Assembly (NCBI GenBank): GCA_018829205.1
Contig: JAHJUE010000007.1
Location: 1 to 64,000, forward strand
DNA: 64,000 bases
DNA from: Bacteroidota bacterium
Lineage (GTDB): Bacteria; Bacteroidota; Ignavibacteria; Ignavibacteriales; Melioribacteraceae
Direction of reading: 5' to 3'
The translations under genes and the position numbers were made by a program. This document shows positions 46,489-55,311 of the stretch, piece after piece; within the stretch, counting starts at the first letter, position 1; each line of letters opens with the position of its first letter. The notes beneath the pieces were generated by a model, which saw nothing but the letters and a program-made list of their open reading frames with translations, made no database searches and had not been told where the DNA came from.

Positions 46489-47208
46489 ATGTCTATTCAA
46501 GACGAAAAAAATAATTATCTGCGTTATTCATATACGTTTACTTTTGATAATAACATCAGTAAAACGTTTGAAGTTTTTGTCGATCCGGCAAATCTGCAGC
46601 TTATTCATAAAAAAGAAGCTGAATACCCTGAATGGACAAATCTTAGCAACTTTGCCTGCCCTCACTGTCCATTAAATCAAATAGAAAATAAATACTGCCC
46701 TGTCGCGATCAACCTTAAAGAAATAATTGATTTCTTCTCCGACATGCCTTCTTATTCTGTGGCGGATATAACAGTTGAAACAAACAATAGGAATTACTTT
46801 AAAAGAACTTCCGTTCAATCGGGTGTTAGCGGGGTAATTGGAATTATTATGCCCACAAGCGGATGCCCTATTACTACCAAACTTAGACCAATGGTAAAAT
46901 TTCATCTCCCTTTTGCTTCGATTGATGAAACAGAGTTCAGGGTTTTTTCAATGTATCTTTTCGCTCAATATTTAAAACATAGAAAGGGCGATTGGCCCGA
47001 CTGGGAAATGAAAGAATTAAAAATACTTTATGACGATATTTTAAAAATGAATCAGAATATTGCCCGCAGAATCGCGGATCTTGAAAAGAAAGACACAAGC
47101 ATTAATGCGGTTGTAGTATTAAATAACTTTGCTGATTCCGTTGCATTCAGTTTGGACGAAGACGATCTTTCCGACCTTGAATCTTACTTTTCCGAATTAT
47201 TAAAGTAG
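46489..47208 (+). CDS. Cysteine-motif protein of unknown function
   Basis: This 239-residue soluble protein has a conserved-looking cysteine set, CPHCPLN followed after six residues by CP, and then TSGCPIT. It resembles a metal or Fe-S site, but the family is not one I can name with certainty. Upstream residues (SYTFTFDNNISKTFEVFVDP) form a beta-hairpin-like N-terminus. The C-terminal third is helical with acidic residues. No signal peptide. It stands between the nitronate monooxygenase-like gene and a small membrane gene, all on the plus strand. Confidence 0.7.
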   Translation: MSIQDEKNNYLRYSYTFTFDNNISKTFEVFVDPANLQLIHKKEAEYPEWTNLSNFACPHCPLNQIENKYCPVAINLKEIIDFFSDMPSYSVADITVETNNRNYFKRTSVQSGVSGVIGIIMPTSGCPITTKLRPMVKFHLPFASIDETEFRVFSMYLFAQYLKHRKGDWPDWEMKELKILYDDILKMNQNIARRIADLEKKDTSINAVVVLNNFADSVAFSLDEDDLSDLESYFSELLK

Positions 47209-47282
47209 ATTTATTCTTATTTTAGAACTCTTTCTAATCAACTTTTGTTAAACAAACTAATAAAATAATAAATGGAGTAAAT

Positions 47283-47768
47283 ATGTCATTCTATCCAACA
47301 TTAATGACTTTACATATAATTTTCGCGGGAATCTGGCTTATTAATTTAGTAACCGATTCCGTATTAAAAAATAAAGTGAAAACAGAATTAAAAAATAATT
47401 CGGGTATTCAAATGATTTCACTTTACCTGCAATTCGGTAATTTATTAGGTATGATAGGCGCAATTGGGATTTTAGTATCCGGGATTGTACTAGTAAGTAT
47501 GAATCCGGGCTACGGATTTTTCGATATGACTTCAAACCACTGGCTTGCTACAAAACAAATAATTACAGTAATAATTTTAATTATGATATTCGCGGTTATA
47601 ATACCGACTTCAAAAAAAGTTAGGAATGAAATTGAAAACAATTTAAATAGCGGCGAAAATAAGAATTTAGAAGAAAATCTAAAGAAATTATTTAAAATCA
47701 ATGCATCAATTAACGGTCTTGTTGTTCTAAATTTTTTGTTCGCGATTACGCACAGATTTATCGGTTAA
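47283..47768 (+). CDS. Small four-helix membrane protein (DUF2269/CopD-like)
   Basis: This 161-residue protein has four predicted membrane helices (about 5-25, 46-72, 86-110 and 137-158) with histidines at LHIIFAG, NHWLATK and the C-terminal THRFIG. The pattern resembles DUF2269 and CopD-like proteins, which may bind haem or copper, but this is only a resemblance. GGAG lies 6 bases upstream of the ATG. Cellular role unknown. Confidence 0.65.
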   Translation: MSFYPTLMTLHIIFAGIWLINLVTDSVLKNKVKTELKNNSGIQMISLYLQFGNLLGMIGAIGILVSGIVLVSMNPGYGFFDMTSNHWLATKQIITVIILIMIFAVIIPTSKKVRNEIENNLNSGENKNLEENLKKLFKINASINGLVVLNFLFAITHRFIG

Positions 47769-47870
47769 GCTTAAAATTTATTATAAATTTAAAATCATAA
47801 ATATTGTCGCATTAATTCTGTATTTTAGTACTCTTAAAATTAGAAACAGTCTTTAAGATATTTATAATAC

Positions 47871-47937
47871 TTTGTGTCTTAGTGCCTTCGTGGCAAAGAA
47901 AAATCTAAAGATAATTAGCCGCAAAGACACAAAGGTA
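47871..47937. repeat. Dispersed hairpin element, TTTGTGGC family (copy 2)
   Basis: TTTGTGTCTTAGTGCCTTCG and the following TGGC at the left face GCCGCAAAGACACAAAGG at the right, between the membrane gene and dxr. The arms match copy 1 and the larger element at 55159-55303. Confidence 0.65.
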
Positions 47938-47969
47938 TACTTTAAGACGGTTTCATTGATTAATAAAAA

Positions 47970-49115
47970 ATGAAACAGAAAAAAATATTAATTCTCGGTT
48001 CAACTGGATCTATCGGTGTAAATGCGTTAAATGTAATCAGGGAATTACCCGAATATTTTTGCGCTGAAGCGCTTACAGTAAATTCAAATATTGACGAATT
48101 AGAAAAACAAATAAATGAATTTAATCCTTCGGCCGTTGTTGTTAGAAATGAAGCTAAATCGGCCGAATTAAAAAAAAGAATTAATAATAAATGTGAAGTT
48201 CTTTCGGGTGATGAAGGATTAATTGAAATTACCCGGCGCGGGAATTATGACATTTTATTATCATCGCTTGTTGGTTTTGCGGGACTGGCGCCGACAATAG
48301 AAGGAATAAAACAAAATAAAAGAATAGCGCTCGCTAATAAAGAAACATTGGTTGTTGCGGGCGAATTAATTATTGATCTATGCAAAAAATATAACGCCGA
48401 ACTTATTCCGGTTGATTCCGAACACAGCGCTATTTTCCAATGTTTGGTAGGCGAAAAAAGTAATGAGATTAATAAATTAATATTAACCGCTTCAGGCGGA
48501 CCTTTTTTCAATAAAATGAATCTAACGGATGTATCAGTATCTGAAGCGTTAAATCATCCGAACTGGAAAATGGGGAAAAAGGTTACAATTGATTCGGCTA
48601 CTATGATGAATAAAGGGCTCGAAGTTATTGAAGCACATTGGCTTTTTAATTTGCCTAAGGAAAATATTGAGGTTGTTATTCATCCGCAGTCAATAATCCA
48701 TTCAATGGTGGAATTTATTGACGGTTCAATTAAAGCTCAGTTAAGTCTGCCGGATATGAAATTGCCCATACAATATGCGTTTTCATATCCTGATAGAATT
48801 AAAACAGGTTTTGTAAAAACAAATTTTCCTAATCTTGGGCAGCTGACATTTTTTGAGCCTGACAGGGAAAAATTTAAGTGTTTAAATTTGGCATATGAGG
48901 TAATGGAACAAGAAGGAACGGCTCCTTGTATACTGAACGCCGCAAATGAATTAGCGGTAGATAAATTTCTGAAAGGTAAAATCGGCTTTACGCAAATACC
49001 GGATATTATTAATGAAGCGTTAAATAAAATAGAAAATCACAGAACTCCTGATATTGAAACCATTTTTGAGTGCGACCGTCAAACTAGGGAATTTGTGAAC
49101 AGTGTTTATAATTAA
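47970..49115 (+). CDS. dxr: 1-deoxy-D-xylulose 5-phosphate reductoisomerase
   Basis: This 381-residue enzyme makes 2-C-methyl-D-erythritol 4-phosphate, the committed step of the non-mevalonate isoprenoid pathway, using NADPH. The nucleotide motif GSTGSIGVNAL, ANKETLVVAGE and the metal/substrate-binding VDSEHSAIFQCL are present, together with SGGPF and MNKGLEVIEAHWLF. The length is typical. rseP follows after 15 bases; this gene pair is common in bacteria. Confidence 0.97.
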   Translation: MKQKKILILGSTGSIGVNALNVIRELPEYFCAEALTVNSNIDELEKQINEFNPSAVVVRNEAKSAELKKRINNKCEVLSGDEGLIEITRRGNYDILLSSLVGFAGLAPTIEGIKQNKRIALANKETLVVAGELIIDLCKKYNAELIPVDSEHSAIFQCLVGEKSNEINKLILTASGGPFFNKMNLTDVSVSEALNHPNWKMGKKVTIDSATMMNKGLEVIEAHWLFNLPKENIEVVIHPQSIIHSMVEFIDGSIKAQLSLPDMKLPIQYAFSYPDRIKTGFVKTNFPNLGQLTFFEPDREKFKCLNLAYEVMEQEGTAPCILNAANELAVDKFLKGKIGFTQIPDIINEALNKIENHRTPDIETIFECDRQTREFVNSVYN

Positions 49116-49130
49116 AGTGGGAAAAGATTA

Positions 49131-50486
49131 ATGGATTATATAATTTATTTTGTTATTACTATTGCGATACTTGTTTTTATTCATGAATTCGGGCATTTCG
49201 CCGCGGCAAAACTTTGCAAAATGCGGGCGGATGTTTTTGCTATTGGTTTCGGTAAAAGACTTTTCGGATGGAATAAAATTAATGGTTTTACATTCGGCGA
49301 TTTGGAAAAAGATTTTGATACTCAAGGAAACACGGATTACAGGTTGTGTTTAATCCCTTTGGGAGGATACGTTAAAATTGCAGGGATGGTGGATGAAAGC
49401 TTCGACACGGAATTCGCTAACGAAGAACCTAAACCTTATGAGTTTAGAGCCAAACCTACATACCAGAAATTGTTTGTAATTACCGCCGGAGTTATGATGA
49501 ATTTAACTCTTACGGTTGCAATCTTTTGGGGAATAAATTTCTTTCAAGGGAAACAAGTAATTAAAACAACTACAATAGGTGAGCTTTCATCAGAAGGTAA
49601 AGCCGCGGTTATAGGATTTCAGACTGATGATAAAATCTTGTCAATTAACGGACAACTGGTTGATAACTGGGAAGATGTTTTAACAAATATTTTTGTAGAG
49701 CAGATAAGTGTAGATAAAGAAGTTGTTGTTGAAAGAAATAGTCAGCAGGTAATTATAAATATTCCCGCCGATAGTATTAAATCGGCAACTAATGAAGTTC
49801 CATTTATACAACCCGGTGAAACTAAACCGGTTATAACAGAAGTAATGAAAAATTCGCCCGCCGAAGATGCGGGAATAAAAGCATATGATTTATTCTTATC
49901 ATTAAACAATATACCGTTAAACACAAGCGCGAAAGCAATTGAAGTTATATCTTCGAACCCAGATGTTGAAATGCCGCTTGTTATTCAAAGAGATGTTGAT
50001 ACGGTTTTTACAAAAGTAAAACCGGCAATGGACGGGAAAATTGGTGTTGTTATAACTGATTCGTATACCGGACCAATCGAATTTCAATCATATGGATTCT
50101 TTAGTTCGTTTGCAAAATCTTTTGAGCAAGTTAATTTTGTTACAATAAAGACCATATCGGCATTAGGCAGTGTAATAACAGGTGAAATAGAATTTAAAAA
50201 TGCTTTCGGCGGTCCTGTTAAAATTGCGCAATACGCTGTGCAGTCGGCCGATAACGGCATCATCTCGTTTTTATTTTTCCTTGCGATGCTAAGTTTAAGT
50301 TTGGCAATTATAAATATTCTTCCGTTCCCCGTATTAGACGGAGGACATTTTGTTATTATTTTAGTCGAAGGACTTCTAAAAAAAGAACTCCCCATTAAAA
50401 TAAAAATCGGTATTCAAAACGCCGGTTTTGTTTTATTATTATTATTGATGGCTTTTATAATTTATAACGACATAATAAGCTTATAG
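49131..50486 (+). CDS. rseP: RIP metalloprotease (site-2 protease)
   Basis: This 451-residue intramembrane zinc protease has HEFGH (H18, E19, H22) in the first helix, periplasmic PDZ domains (about 130-330, including SSEGKAAVIGFQTDDKILS), a final membrane helix region and the LDGGH metal ligand motif near residue 405. RseP cleaves anti-sigma factors in regulated intramembrane proteolysis. An ECF sigma/anti-sigma pair sits about 4 kb downstream, a possible but untested target. It is co-transcribed with dxr. Confidence 0.95.
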   Translation: MDYIIYFVITIAILVFIHEFGHFAAAKLCKMRADVFAIGFGKRLFGWNKINGFTFGDLEKDFDTQGNTDYRLCLIPLGGYVKIAGMVDESFDTEFANEEPKPYEFRAKPTYQKLFVITAGVMMNLTLTVAIFWGINFFQGKQVIKTTTIGELSSEGKAAVIGFQTDDKILSINGQLVDNWEDVLTNIFVEQISVDKEVVVERNSQQVIINIPADSIKSATNEVPFIQPGETKPVITEVMKNSPAEDAGIKAYDLFLSLNNIPLNTSAKAIEVISSNPDVEMPLVIQRDVDTVFTKVKPAMDGKIGVVITDSYTGPIEFQSYGFFSSFAKSFEQVNFVTIKTISALGSVITGEIEFKNAFGGPVKIAQYAVQSADNGIISFLFFLAMLSLSLAIINILPFPVLDGGHFVIILVEGLLKKELPIKIKIGIQNAGFVLLLLLMAFIIYNDIISL

Positions 50487-50490
50487 TTTT

Positions 50491-50556
50491 CTTTGTGCCT
50501 GCCTGCCGGTAGGCAAGTTTTAGCGGCGGAATATTTTTTTGCCGCTAAGGCACAAT
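50491..50556. repeat. Dispersed hairpin element, TTTGTGGC family (copy 3)
   Basis: CTTTGTGCC on the left faces GCCGCTAAGGCACAATG on the right. A nested TGCCTGCC/GGTAGGCA palindrome lies inside the left arm. It lies between rseP and the TonB receptor gene. Confidence 0.55.
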
Positions 50557-50688
50557 GTTTTTGTTCTTTATCAATTCGCGACGCATATTATTACACCTTG
50601 CGTAATATATCTGCCCCGGTTCGCAATTTCATTTCAAACACTTTCAAAAATTTCATTTTATAAAAACTTGTTTCTATACAGGAGAATT

Positions 50689-52521
50689 ATGTTTAGCAAT
50701 TTTTCTTTTTGCAGAATTATATTAATCTTTTTATCAACGCTGATTCTCAGCGGCAGTATTTTTTCACAGACAAAAGAATTTAAAACCAATGATGTAATAG
50801 TCACGGCCGGACGTTCACCAATTTCTTTCGCGGATTTAAATAGAGATGTAACCGTTATTTTTCCTGATGAAATAAAAAACACCGCTGTAAAGAGCGTTCA
50901 GGATTTGCTACAGTATACATCGGGAATTGACTTAAAACAAAGGGGCGTTGACGGAGTTCAGGCAGATGTCGCGATCCGCGGCGGGACATTTGAACAGACA
51001 TTAATATTAATCGACGGTATAAAAATAAGCGATCCGCAAACAGGGCATCATAATTTAAATTTACCCGTGTCACTTGAAAATATTGAACGGATAGAAATAT
51101 TAAAAGGACAGGGTTCAAGAATACACGGACCCAACGCATTCAGCGGCGTAATAAATATTATTACAAAAAAAGGAGGCAGCGCTTCCCTTTCGGTTAAATC
51201 TGCAGGCGGACAGAACGGATACTTTAGCAATTCATTAAACGTTTCGCTGCCTTTGGGATTTTCTAATAATAGATTATCACTATCAAAACAAAAATCTGAC
51301 GGTTACAGATTCAATACAGATTTTGATATTATTAATTTTTCATACGGCTCAACTATTTCTACAAATGCCGGAGCTATTAATTTTTTCTTCGGTTATAATG
51401 AAAAAGACTTCGGCGCTAACAGTTTTTATTCATCGGCTTTCCCGAATCAAGGCGAAAAAACAATTACAAAATTCGCAAACGTAAGCGGTGAATTCGGCAG
51501 TCCAGATTTTACAATCTCACCAAAAATTTACTGGCGCAGGAATGACGATGATTTTGTTTTAAGACGCGACAATCCTTCTTTCTATCACAATATTCATAAA
51601 ACAAATGTATACGGCGGGGAAATTCAAGCATCATTAAATTCAGATTTCGGGAAGACATCTTTCGGTGCCGAATATACAAAAGACGAAATTGAAAGCAATA
51701 ATTTAGGTAGCAGAACCCGCGAGAAAAAAGGCGTATTCGCCGAACAAAATTTAAAATTTGAAAATGGAATTAACTTAAACGCGGGAGCTTTTCTTTACAG
51801 CTTTTCAAATCTTGGTTGGAAATTATGGCCCGGATTTGACCTAGGATACAATCTGAATAATGATATACGAATTTTTGCTTCATACGGACGGGCGTTTAGA
51901 ATCCCGACTTTTACGGAGCTATATTACAATGACCCGGTAACCATCGGCAATCAGTATTTGAAACACGAAGAAACTACTAATTATGAAATAGGTTTAAAAT
52001 ATAATGCGAAATTATTTCAAGGCGGAATAAGTTTATTTAGAAAGGAAGGCAAGGATATTATTGATTGGGTTCGTGTTCAAGGTGAAACAAAATGGAGTGT
52101 ACTTAATATCGCAAAAGTAAATACAAACGGTATTGAAGTTTCGTTCGCTATTGAACCGGAAGCAGTTTTAAATTTCACGCCTATAAATCGTATTATTATA
52201 AGTTATACTTATTTGCATAACGACAAAGAAGTCTCGGAACTTGAATCGCGCTATGTGCTTGATCATCTTAAAAATCAAATTATTGTAAGCGTATCAAACA
52301 ACCTGTTTTTCGGTATTAACCAAAATTGGTTTTTCCGGTATGAGGACCGCATAAATTTTAATGATTCATTTATAACCGACGTACAGTTATCAAAAGATAT
52401 TTCTTACTTTAATATTTTTGTTAAAGCGACAAATTTATTTAATAATTATTATGAAGATATCGCTGGCATTCAGCTGCCCGGCAGATGGATAACAGCCGGC
52501 GCTGAATTTACAATTAATTAG
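50689..52521 (+). CDS. TonB-dependent outer-membrane receptor (BtuB/CirA-like)
   Basis: This protein of about 610 residues starts with a signal peptide (cut near IFSQ), a plug domain (about 30-150; SVQDLLQYTSGIDLKQRG, VAIRGGTFEQTLILIDG, GVINIITKKGG) and a barrel to the C-terminus. Longer in-frame starts upstream (50539) add a basic, non-signal segment. The ATG at 50689 with AGGAGA 3 bases upstream gives a clean signal peptide. Domain layout without a carboxypeptidase-like domain suggests siderophore or vitamin B12 uptake, but the ligand is unknown. It converges on a TonB gene. Confidence 0.92.
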   Translation: MFSNFSFCRIILIFLSTLILSGSIFSQTKEFKTNDVIVTAGRSPISFADLNRDVTVIFPDEIKNTAVKSVQDLLQYTSGIDLKQRGVDGVQADVAIRGGTFEQTLILIDGIKISDPQTGHHNLNLPVSLENIERIEILKGQGSRIHGPNAFSGVINIITKKGGSASLSVKSAGGQNGYFSNSLNVSLPLGFSNNRLSLSKQKSDGYRFNTDFDIINFSYGSTISTNAGAINFFFGYNEKDFGANSFYSSAFPNQGEKTITKFANVSGEFGSPDFTISPKIYWRRNDDDFVLRRDNPSFYHNIHKTNVYGGEIQASLNSDFGKTSFGAEYTKDEIESNNLGSRTREKKGVFAEQNLKFENGINLNAGAFLYSFSNLGWKLWPGFDLGYNLNNDIRIFASYGRAFRIPTFTELYYNDPVTIGNQYLKHEETTNYEIGLKYNAKLFQGGISLFRKEGKDIIDWVRVQGETKWSVLNIAKVNTNGIEVSFAIEPEAVLNFTPINRIIISYTYLHNDKEVSELESRYVLDHLKNQIIVSVSNNLFFGINQNWFFRYEDRINFNDSFITDVQLSKDISYFNIFVKATNLFNNYYEDIAGIQLPGRWITAGAEFTIN

Positions 52522-52527
52522 AAATTT

Positions 52528-52559
52528 AAATTCCCGGAAACATTTAGTGCCGGGAATTT
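52528..52559. terminator. Bidirectional terminator between TonB receptor and tonB
   Basis: AAATTCCCGG (52528-52537) and CCGGGAATTT (52550-52559) form a stem with a 12-base loop and A/T-rich flanks. It serves the convergent genes ending at 52521 and 52562. Confidence 0.8.
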
Positions 52560-52561
52560 TA

Positions 52562-53221
52562 TTAATCGATTTTTAATGTAAAAAGAAAATTTAACGCGAC
52601 TTGAACTTTGACCGGTTTTCCTCTTTGTCGTCCCGGTTTGAATTTAGTCTCTTTTACAACGCGTATAATTTCTTCGTCGCATCCTGCGCCGATCCCCTTT
52701 AATAATTCGACTTTTTGCACATCACCTTTTTCGTCGACAAATGCTCTTACATAAACCCTTCCCTGTATATTTGCTCTCTTCGCAATTTCAGGATAATTTA
52801 TTCTTTCATGAATTGCGGACATGCCTCCGATAGGCTCGGGCAGTTCCTCAACCGCAATAAAAAACACAGGAGCTTCTTCAATTTCTTCTACTACTTCCGG
52901 GGGCGGCGGGGCTTCAACAGTTTCATTTACGTCCAGCTCAGTATCTTGAATCTCAATATCCTCCAGCACATCATCGTCCGGTGCTTCAATAGGAATAGGA
53001 GGTTTCGGAGGTGGTGGTGGCAGATCGTTCTGTCTTGTAGCTTCAATATCTTCTACATTAATTAATTCCTGCGGAGCTTCAAAGATAACTGCGGTTTTTT
53101 CAAACATCGGGAAAAACTTGAAAGCCGCAATTAAGAATACCAATGCTAAAATCAAACTTATTTCAAAAGTCTTTTTGTACTTTAGTTTTAAATCGTACTT
53201 TGGATTTTTACGAAGAGCCAT
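52562..53221 (-). CDS. tonB: Energy transducer TonB
   Basis: This 219-residue TonB has an N-terminal membrane helix (residues 22-40), a periplasmic proline-rich linker (PPPPPKPPIPIEAP and EAPPPPEVVEEIEEAP, about 65-120) and a TonB C-terminal domain (about 128-219; YPEIAKRANIQGRVYVRAFV, KGIGAGCDEE). It transfers proton-motive force to outer-membrane receptors. AAAGGAGG precedes the ATG. It is the last gene of a run with an ECF sigma factor, anti-sigma factor and lipoprotein TonB. The C-terminal domain is closely similar to that of its upstream neighbour. ExbB/ExbD are not in the window. Confidence 0.94.
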   Translation of the reverse strand: MALRKNPKYDLKLKYKKTFEISLILALVFLIAAFKFFPMFEKTAVIFEAPQELINVEDIEATRQNDLPPPPPKPPIPIEAPDDDVLEDIEIQDTELDVNETVEAPPPPEVVEEIEEAPVFFIAVEELPEPIGGMSAIHERINYPEIAKRANIQGRVYVRAFVDEKGDVQKVELLKGIGAGCDEEIIRVVKETKFKPGRQRGKPVKVQVALNFLFTLKID

Positions 53222-53328
53222 TTAAACCTCCTTTTAATTTGCAATAATTTGCGGAGGAGCAGTGTATTATTCCGGAAGTATCGGAATAATACACTTTAAG
53301 AATATTGATGTTCCGGGACATTATATTT

Positions 53329-54069
53329 TTATTGTAGTTTGAATAGAATAGGAACAGTGACCTGTACCTTTATATTCTGCCCATTTTCTTTAGCAGGAAT
53401 AAATTTTGACTGCTTAACAGCATCCAAAGCGGCTTCATCGCAGCCTGCGCCAATTCCTTTAATTACTTCGGCACTGTCTACATTTCCTGTTTCATTCAAA
53501 AATGCTCTAATAAAAACTCTTCCCTGAATTCCTGCCTTTTTAGCTAATTCCGGATAATGCACAAGTTTAGAAATTGCCTGGATTCCACCAACTGGCTCGG
53601 GCATTTGTTCAGCGCTTAAAAAATAATCAGTTCCGTTAAATTGGAGATCATAAATAAATTTAATATTAGCACCGTTTATTACCGCCGGTTTAAATTTCCA
53701 ACCTGATACTTCGTCAATAACAATTTGATCTAAATCTTTGCCCATGCTTTTATTAATAATCAATTTGTCAACCGTACCGGTCTCACCGACTAACAACGAA
53801 TATGAATAATTTTGCTCTTTAGAATCAAACAGCAATTCAGCATACCCATCGGCGGCTTTTAATTTTTTTAGTAATTCATTTCTTACCTGTTTATCCCCAT
53901 GGCTATTTTCGGCGGGCACTGCCGGAGAGTCGTTCTTACCTGCATTTCTGTAAAATTCACCCATTGAAACATAGCCGCTTAAATCTGCATTAATTACTTC
54001 TAGTTTCTGTTCATTATTACACGAATAGATTAAGAATCCAATCAACAGAATGAAAATTATTTTTTTCAT
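53329..54069 (-). CDS. Lipoprotein with two TonB C-terminal-like domains
   Basis: This 246-residue protein has a lipoprotein signal (lipobox IYSC, Cys17) instead of the usual TonB membrane helix, and no proline-rich linker. A degenerate TonB-C-like domain (about 85-155; KSMGKDLDQIVIDEVSGWKF) is followed by a canonical one (about 160-246; EPVGGIQAISKLVHYPELA, KGIGAGCDEAAL) nearly identical to the next gene's C-terminal domain. It probably sits as a lipid-anchored envelope protein. Whether it transfers energy or competes with TonB is unknown. The gap to the anti-sigma gene is 7 bases. Confidence 0.85.
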   Translation of the reverse strand: MKKIIFILLIGFLIYSCNNEQKLEVINADLSGYVSMGEFYRNAGKNDSPAVPAENSHGDKQVRNELLKKLKAADGYAELLFDSKEQNYSYSLLVGETGTVDKLIINKSMGKDLDQIVIDEVSGWKFKPAVINGANIKFIYDLQFNGTDYFLSAEQMPEPVGGIQAISKLVHYPELAKKAGIQGRVFIRAFLNETGNVDSAEVIKGIGAGCDEAALDAVKQSKFIPAKENGQNIKVQVTVPILFKLQ

Positions 54070-54076
54070 GTTTGCC

Positions 54077-54544
54077 TCATAATTTTGACGTTACTATTAC
54101 TTCGTTATTTGCTTTAACTTTTATATCCGGTGTGGGAAGACTGTTAATTATAACATGGATAAGCTGTTCCTGTTTATTTACATGTTCAATAGTTTTTTCT
54201 AATTTTTCTCTATAGTTATTGGATTCATTATAAAACAATATTGAAACTATAAGAAGAATTACTGCAAGAGCGTATGAAGCTGCGGTAAAAAAATTATTCG
54301 TAAACAAAAACGACAGTTTTTTACTCTCCTTTTTTTGAAGAGAATAAAAAATTCTTTCTTCCAGTTCATGCGGAAATTCTTCAATTGTTTTTTCAACGGA
54401 TGATTTAACTAAATTCATTTTCTTGAAATATTCCCGGCAATCTGCATCCTGGGATAAATATGTAAACAGCATTGCTTCATTTTCCCTGTTCATTTCGCCG
54501 TCAAAATAGCTGTTAATCATATATTTATATTCATCATTTTTCAT
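54077..54544 (-). CDS. Putative anti-sigma factor, single-pass membrane protein
   Basis: This 155-residue protein has a short N-terminal cytoplasmic domain (INSYFDGEMNRENEAMLF, resembling anti-sigma zinc-finger openings), one membrane helix (about 86-104), and a periplasmic coiled-coil tail. Position right after an ECF sigma gene (7-base gap) supports the anti-sigma role. The zinc motif HxxxCxxC is incomplete: only one Cys, in DADCREYF, and no His at the expected position, so it probably acts without zinc. Possible cleavage by RseP-type proteases is inference. Confidence 0.75.
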   Translation of the reverse strand: MKNDEYKYMINSYFDGEMNRENEAMLFTYLSQDADCREYFKKMNLVKSSVEKTIEEFPHELEERIFYSLQKKESKKLSFLFTNNFFTAASYALAVILLIVSILFYNESNNYREKLEKTIEHVNKQEQLIHVIINSLPTPDIKVKANNEVIVTSKL

Positions 54545-54551
54545 TTTCGCC

Positions 54552-55112
54552 TCACTGAAAAACTTTTGATATTTTACTTAATAATCTCTGCCTTGTATTA
54601 TATAATCGGCTTTTAACAAGATTTTCATCAATACTCATTATCTGCGAAATCTCTTTGTAACTCATACCCGAATATTCTTTTAATACAAAAACTTCTCTTT
54701 GTTCAAAATCCATTTCACCAAGTTCTTTCTTAATTATTTCACCGACTTCATTCAGCTCCAACTCATTTGCCAAATTATCACCTGAAGAAATGTCTATTTC
54801 ATCAATATCCGTTACTGCGAATTGATCAACTCTAATTTTCTTATTTCTGAAATAAGAATAAATCTCATTTCTTGCAGTTTTAAAAATCCAATAATTAAAA
54901 CTGTTTTTATTTCTTATTAAATCCATATTTTCAAAAAATTTCAAAAAAACATTTTGAACAATATCTTCACTTATCAGCCGGTCACCCACCATTCTTAAAG
55001 TATAATTAAATACCTTTGTTTTATAACGGTTATAAAACAATGTGAATTCAACTATCTTTTGGGATTCTTTTTTCAACAGATTTTCGTCTTTAATTAAAAG
55101 ATGCACTAACAA
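54552..55112 (-). CDS. ECF-family RNA polymerase sigma factor
   Basis: This 186-residue sigma factor has region 2 (YNRYKTKVFNYTLRMVGD, SEDIVQNVFLKFFENMDLI) and region 4 (LGEMDFEQREVFVLKEYSGM, YKEISQIMSIDENLVKSRLY helix-turn-helix). Regions 1.1 and 3 are absent, as usual for ECF factors. It directs RNA polymerase to envelope-related promoters. It leads an operon with its anti-sigma factor and two TonB-type genes, so it probably controls TonB-dependent or envelope functions. Confidence 0.93.
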   Translation of the reverse strand: MLVHLLIKDENLLKKESQKIVEFTLFYNRYKTKVFNYTLRMVGDRLISEDIVQNVFLKFFENMDLIRNKNSFNYWIFKTARNEIYSYFRNKKIRVDQFAVTDIDEIDISSGDNLANELELNEVGEIIKKELGEMDFEQREVFVLKEYSGMSYKEISQIMSIDENLVKSRLYNTRQRLLSKISKVFQ

Positions 55113-55158
55113 CGGAAATGTTGTATAAGGTAAGATATTTTTTTTATAAAAGTAAATG

Positions 55159-55303
55159 AAGCTGTCTTAAAATTGTTTTGTGACTTTTCGTGCCTTAGTG
55201 ACTTTGTGGCTAAAGATGTGAATTTGTTTTATTATCAATCTTTTTCATCCACTAAGACACTAAGACACTAAGACACAAAATAAAATTATTTTTGCGACAG
55301 CTT
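55159..55303. repeat. MITE-like element of the TTTGTGGC hairpin family
   Basis: The element is bounded by perfect 8-bp terminal inverted repeats AAGCTGTC and GACAGCTT and is about 145 bp long. Its long arms are imperfectly complementary: TTTTGTGAC..CTTAGTG on the left and CACTAAGAC..ACACAAAA on the right. The right arm holds three tandem ACTAAGAC units (55251-55274). There is no ORF. It lies between the sigma factor promoter and an outer-membrane protein gene. It looks like a non-autonomous mobile element related to the shorter copies elsewhere in the window. Confidence 0.7.
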
Positions 55304-55311
55304 TATTATTC

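Noticed and set aside
50539-50688. N-terminal extension of the second TonB receptor
   Set aside because: The extension begins inside the repeat element region. The ATG at 50689 has AGGAGA upstream and gives a proper signal peptide.
55249-55279. Three ACTAAGAC units as a possible CRISPR or tandem regulatory array
   Set aside because: The units are only 8 bases, without spacers. They form the right arm of an inverted-repeat element.
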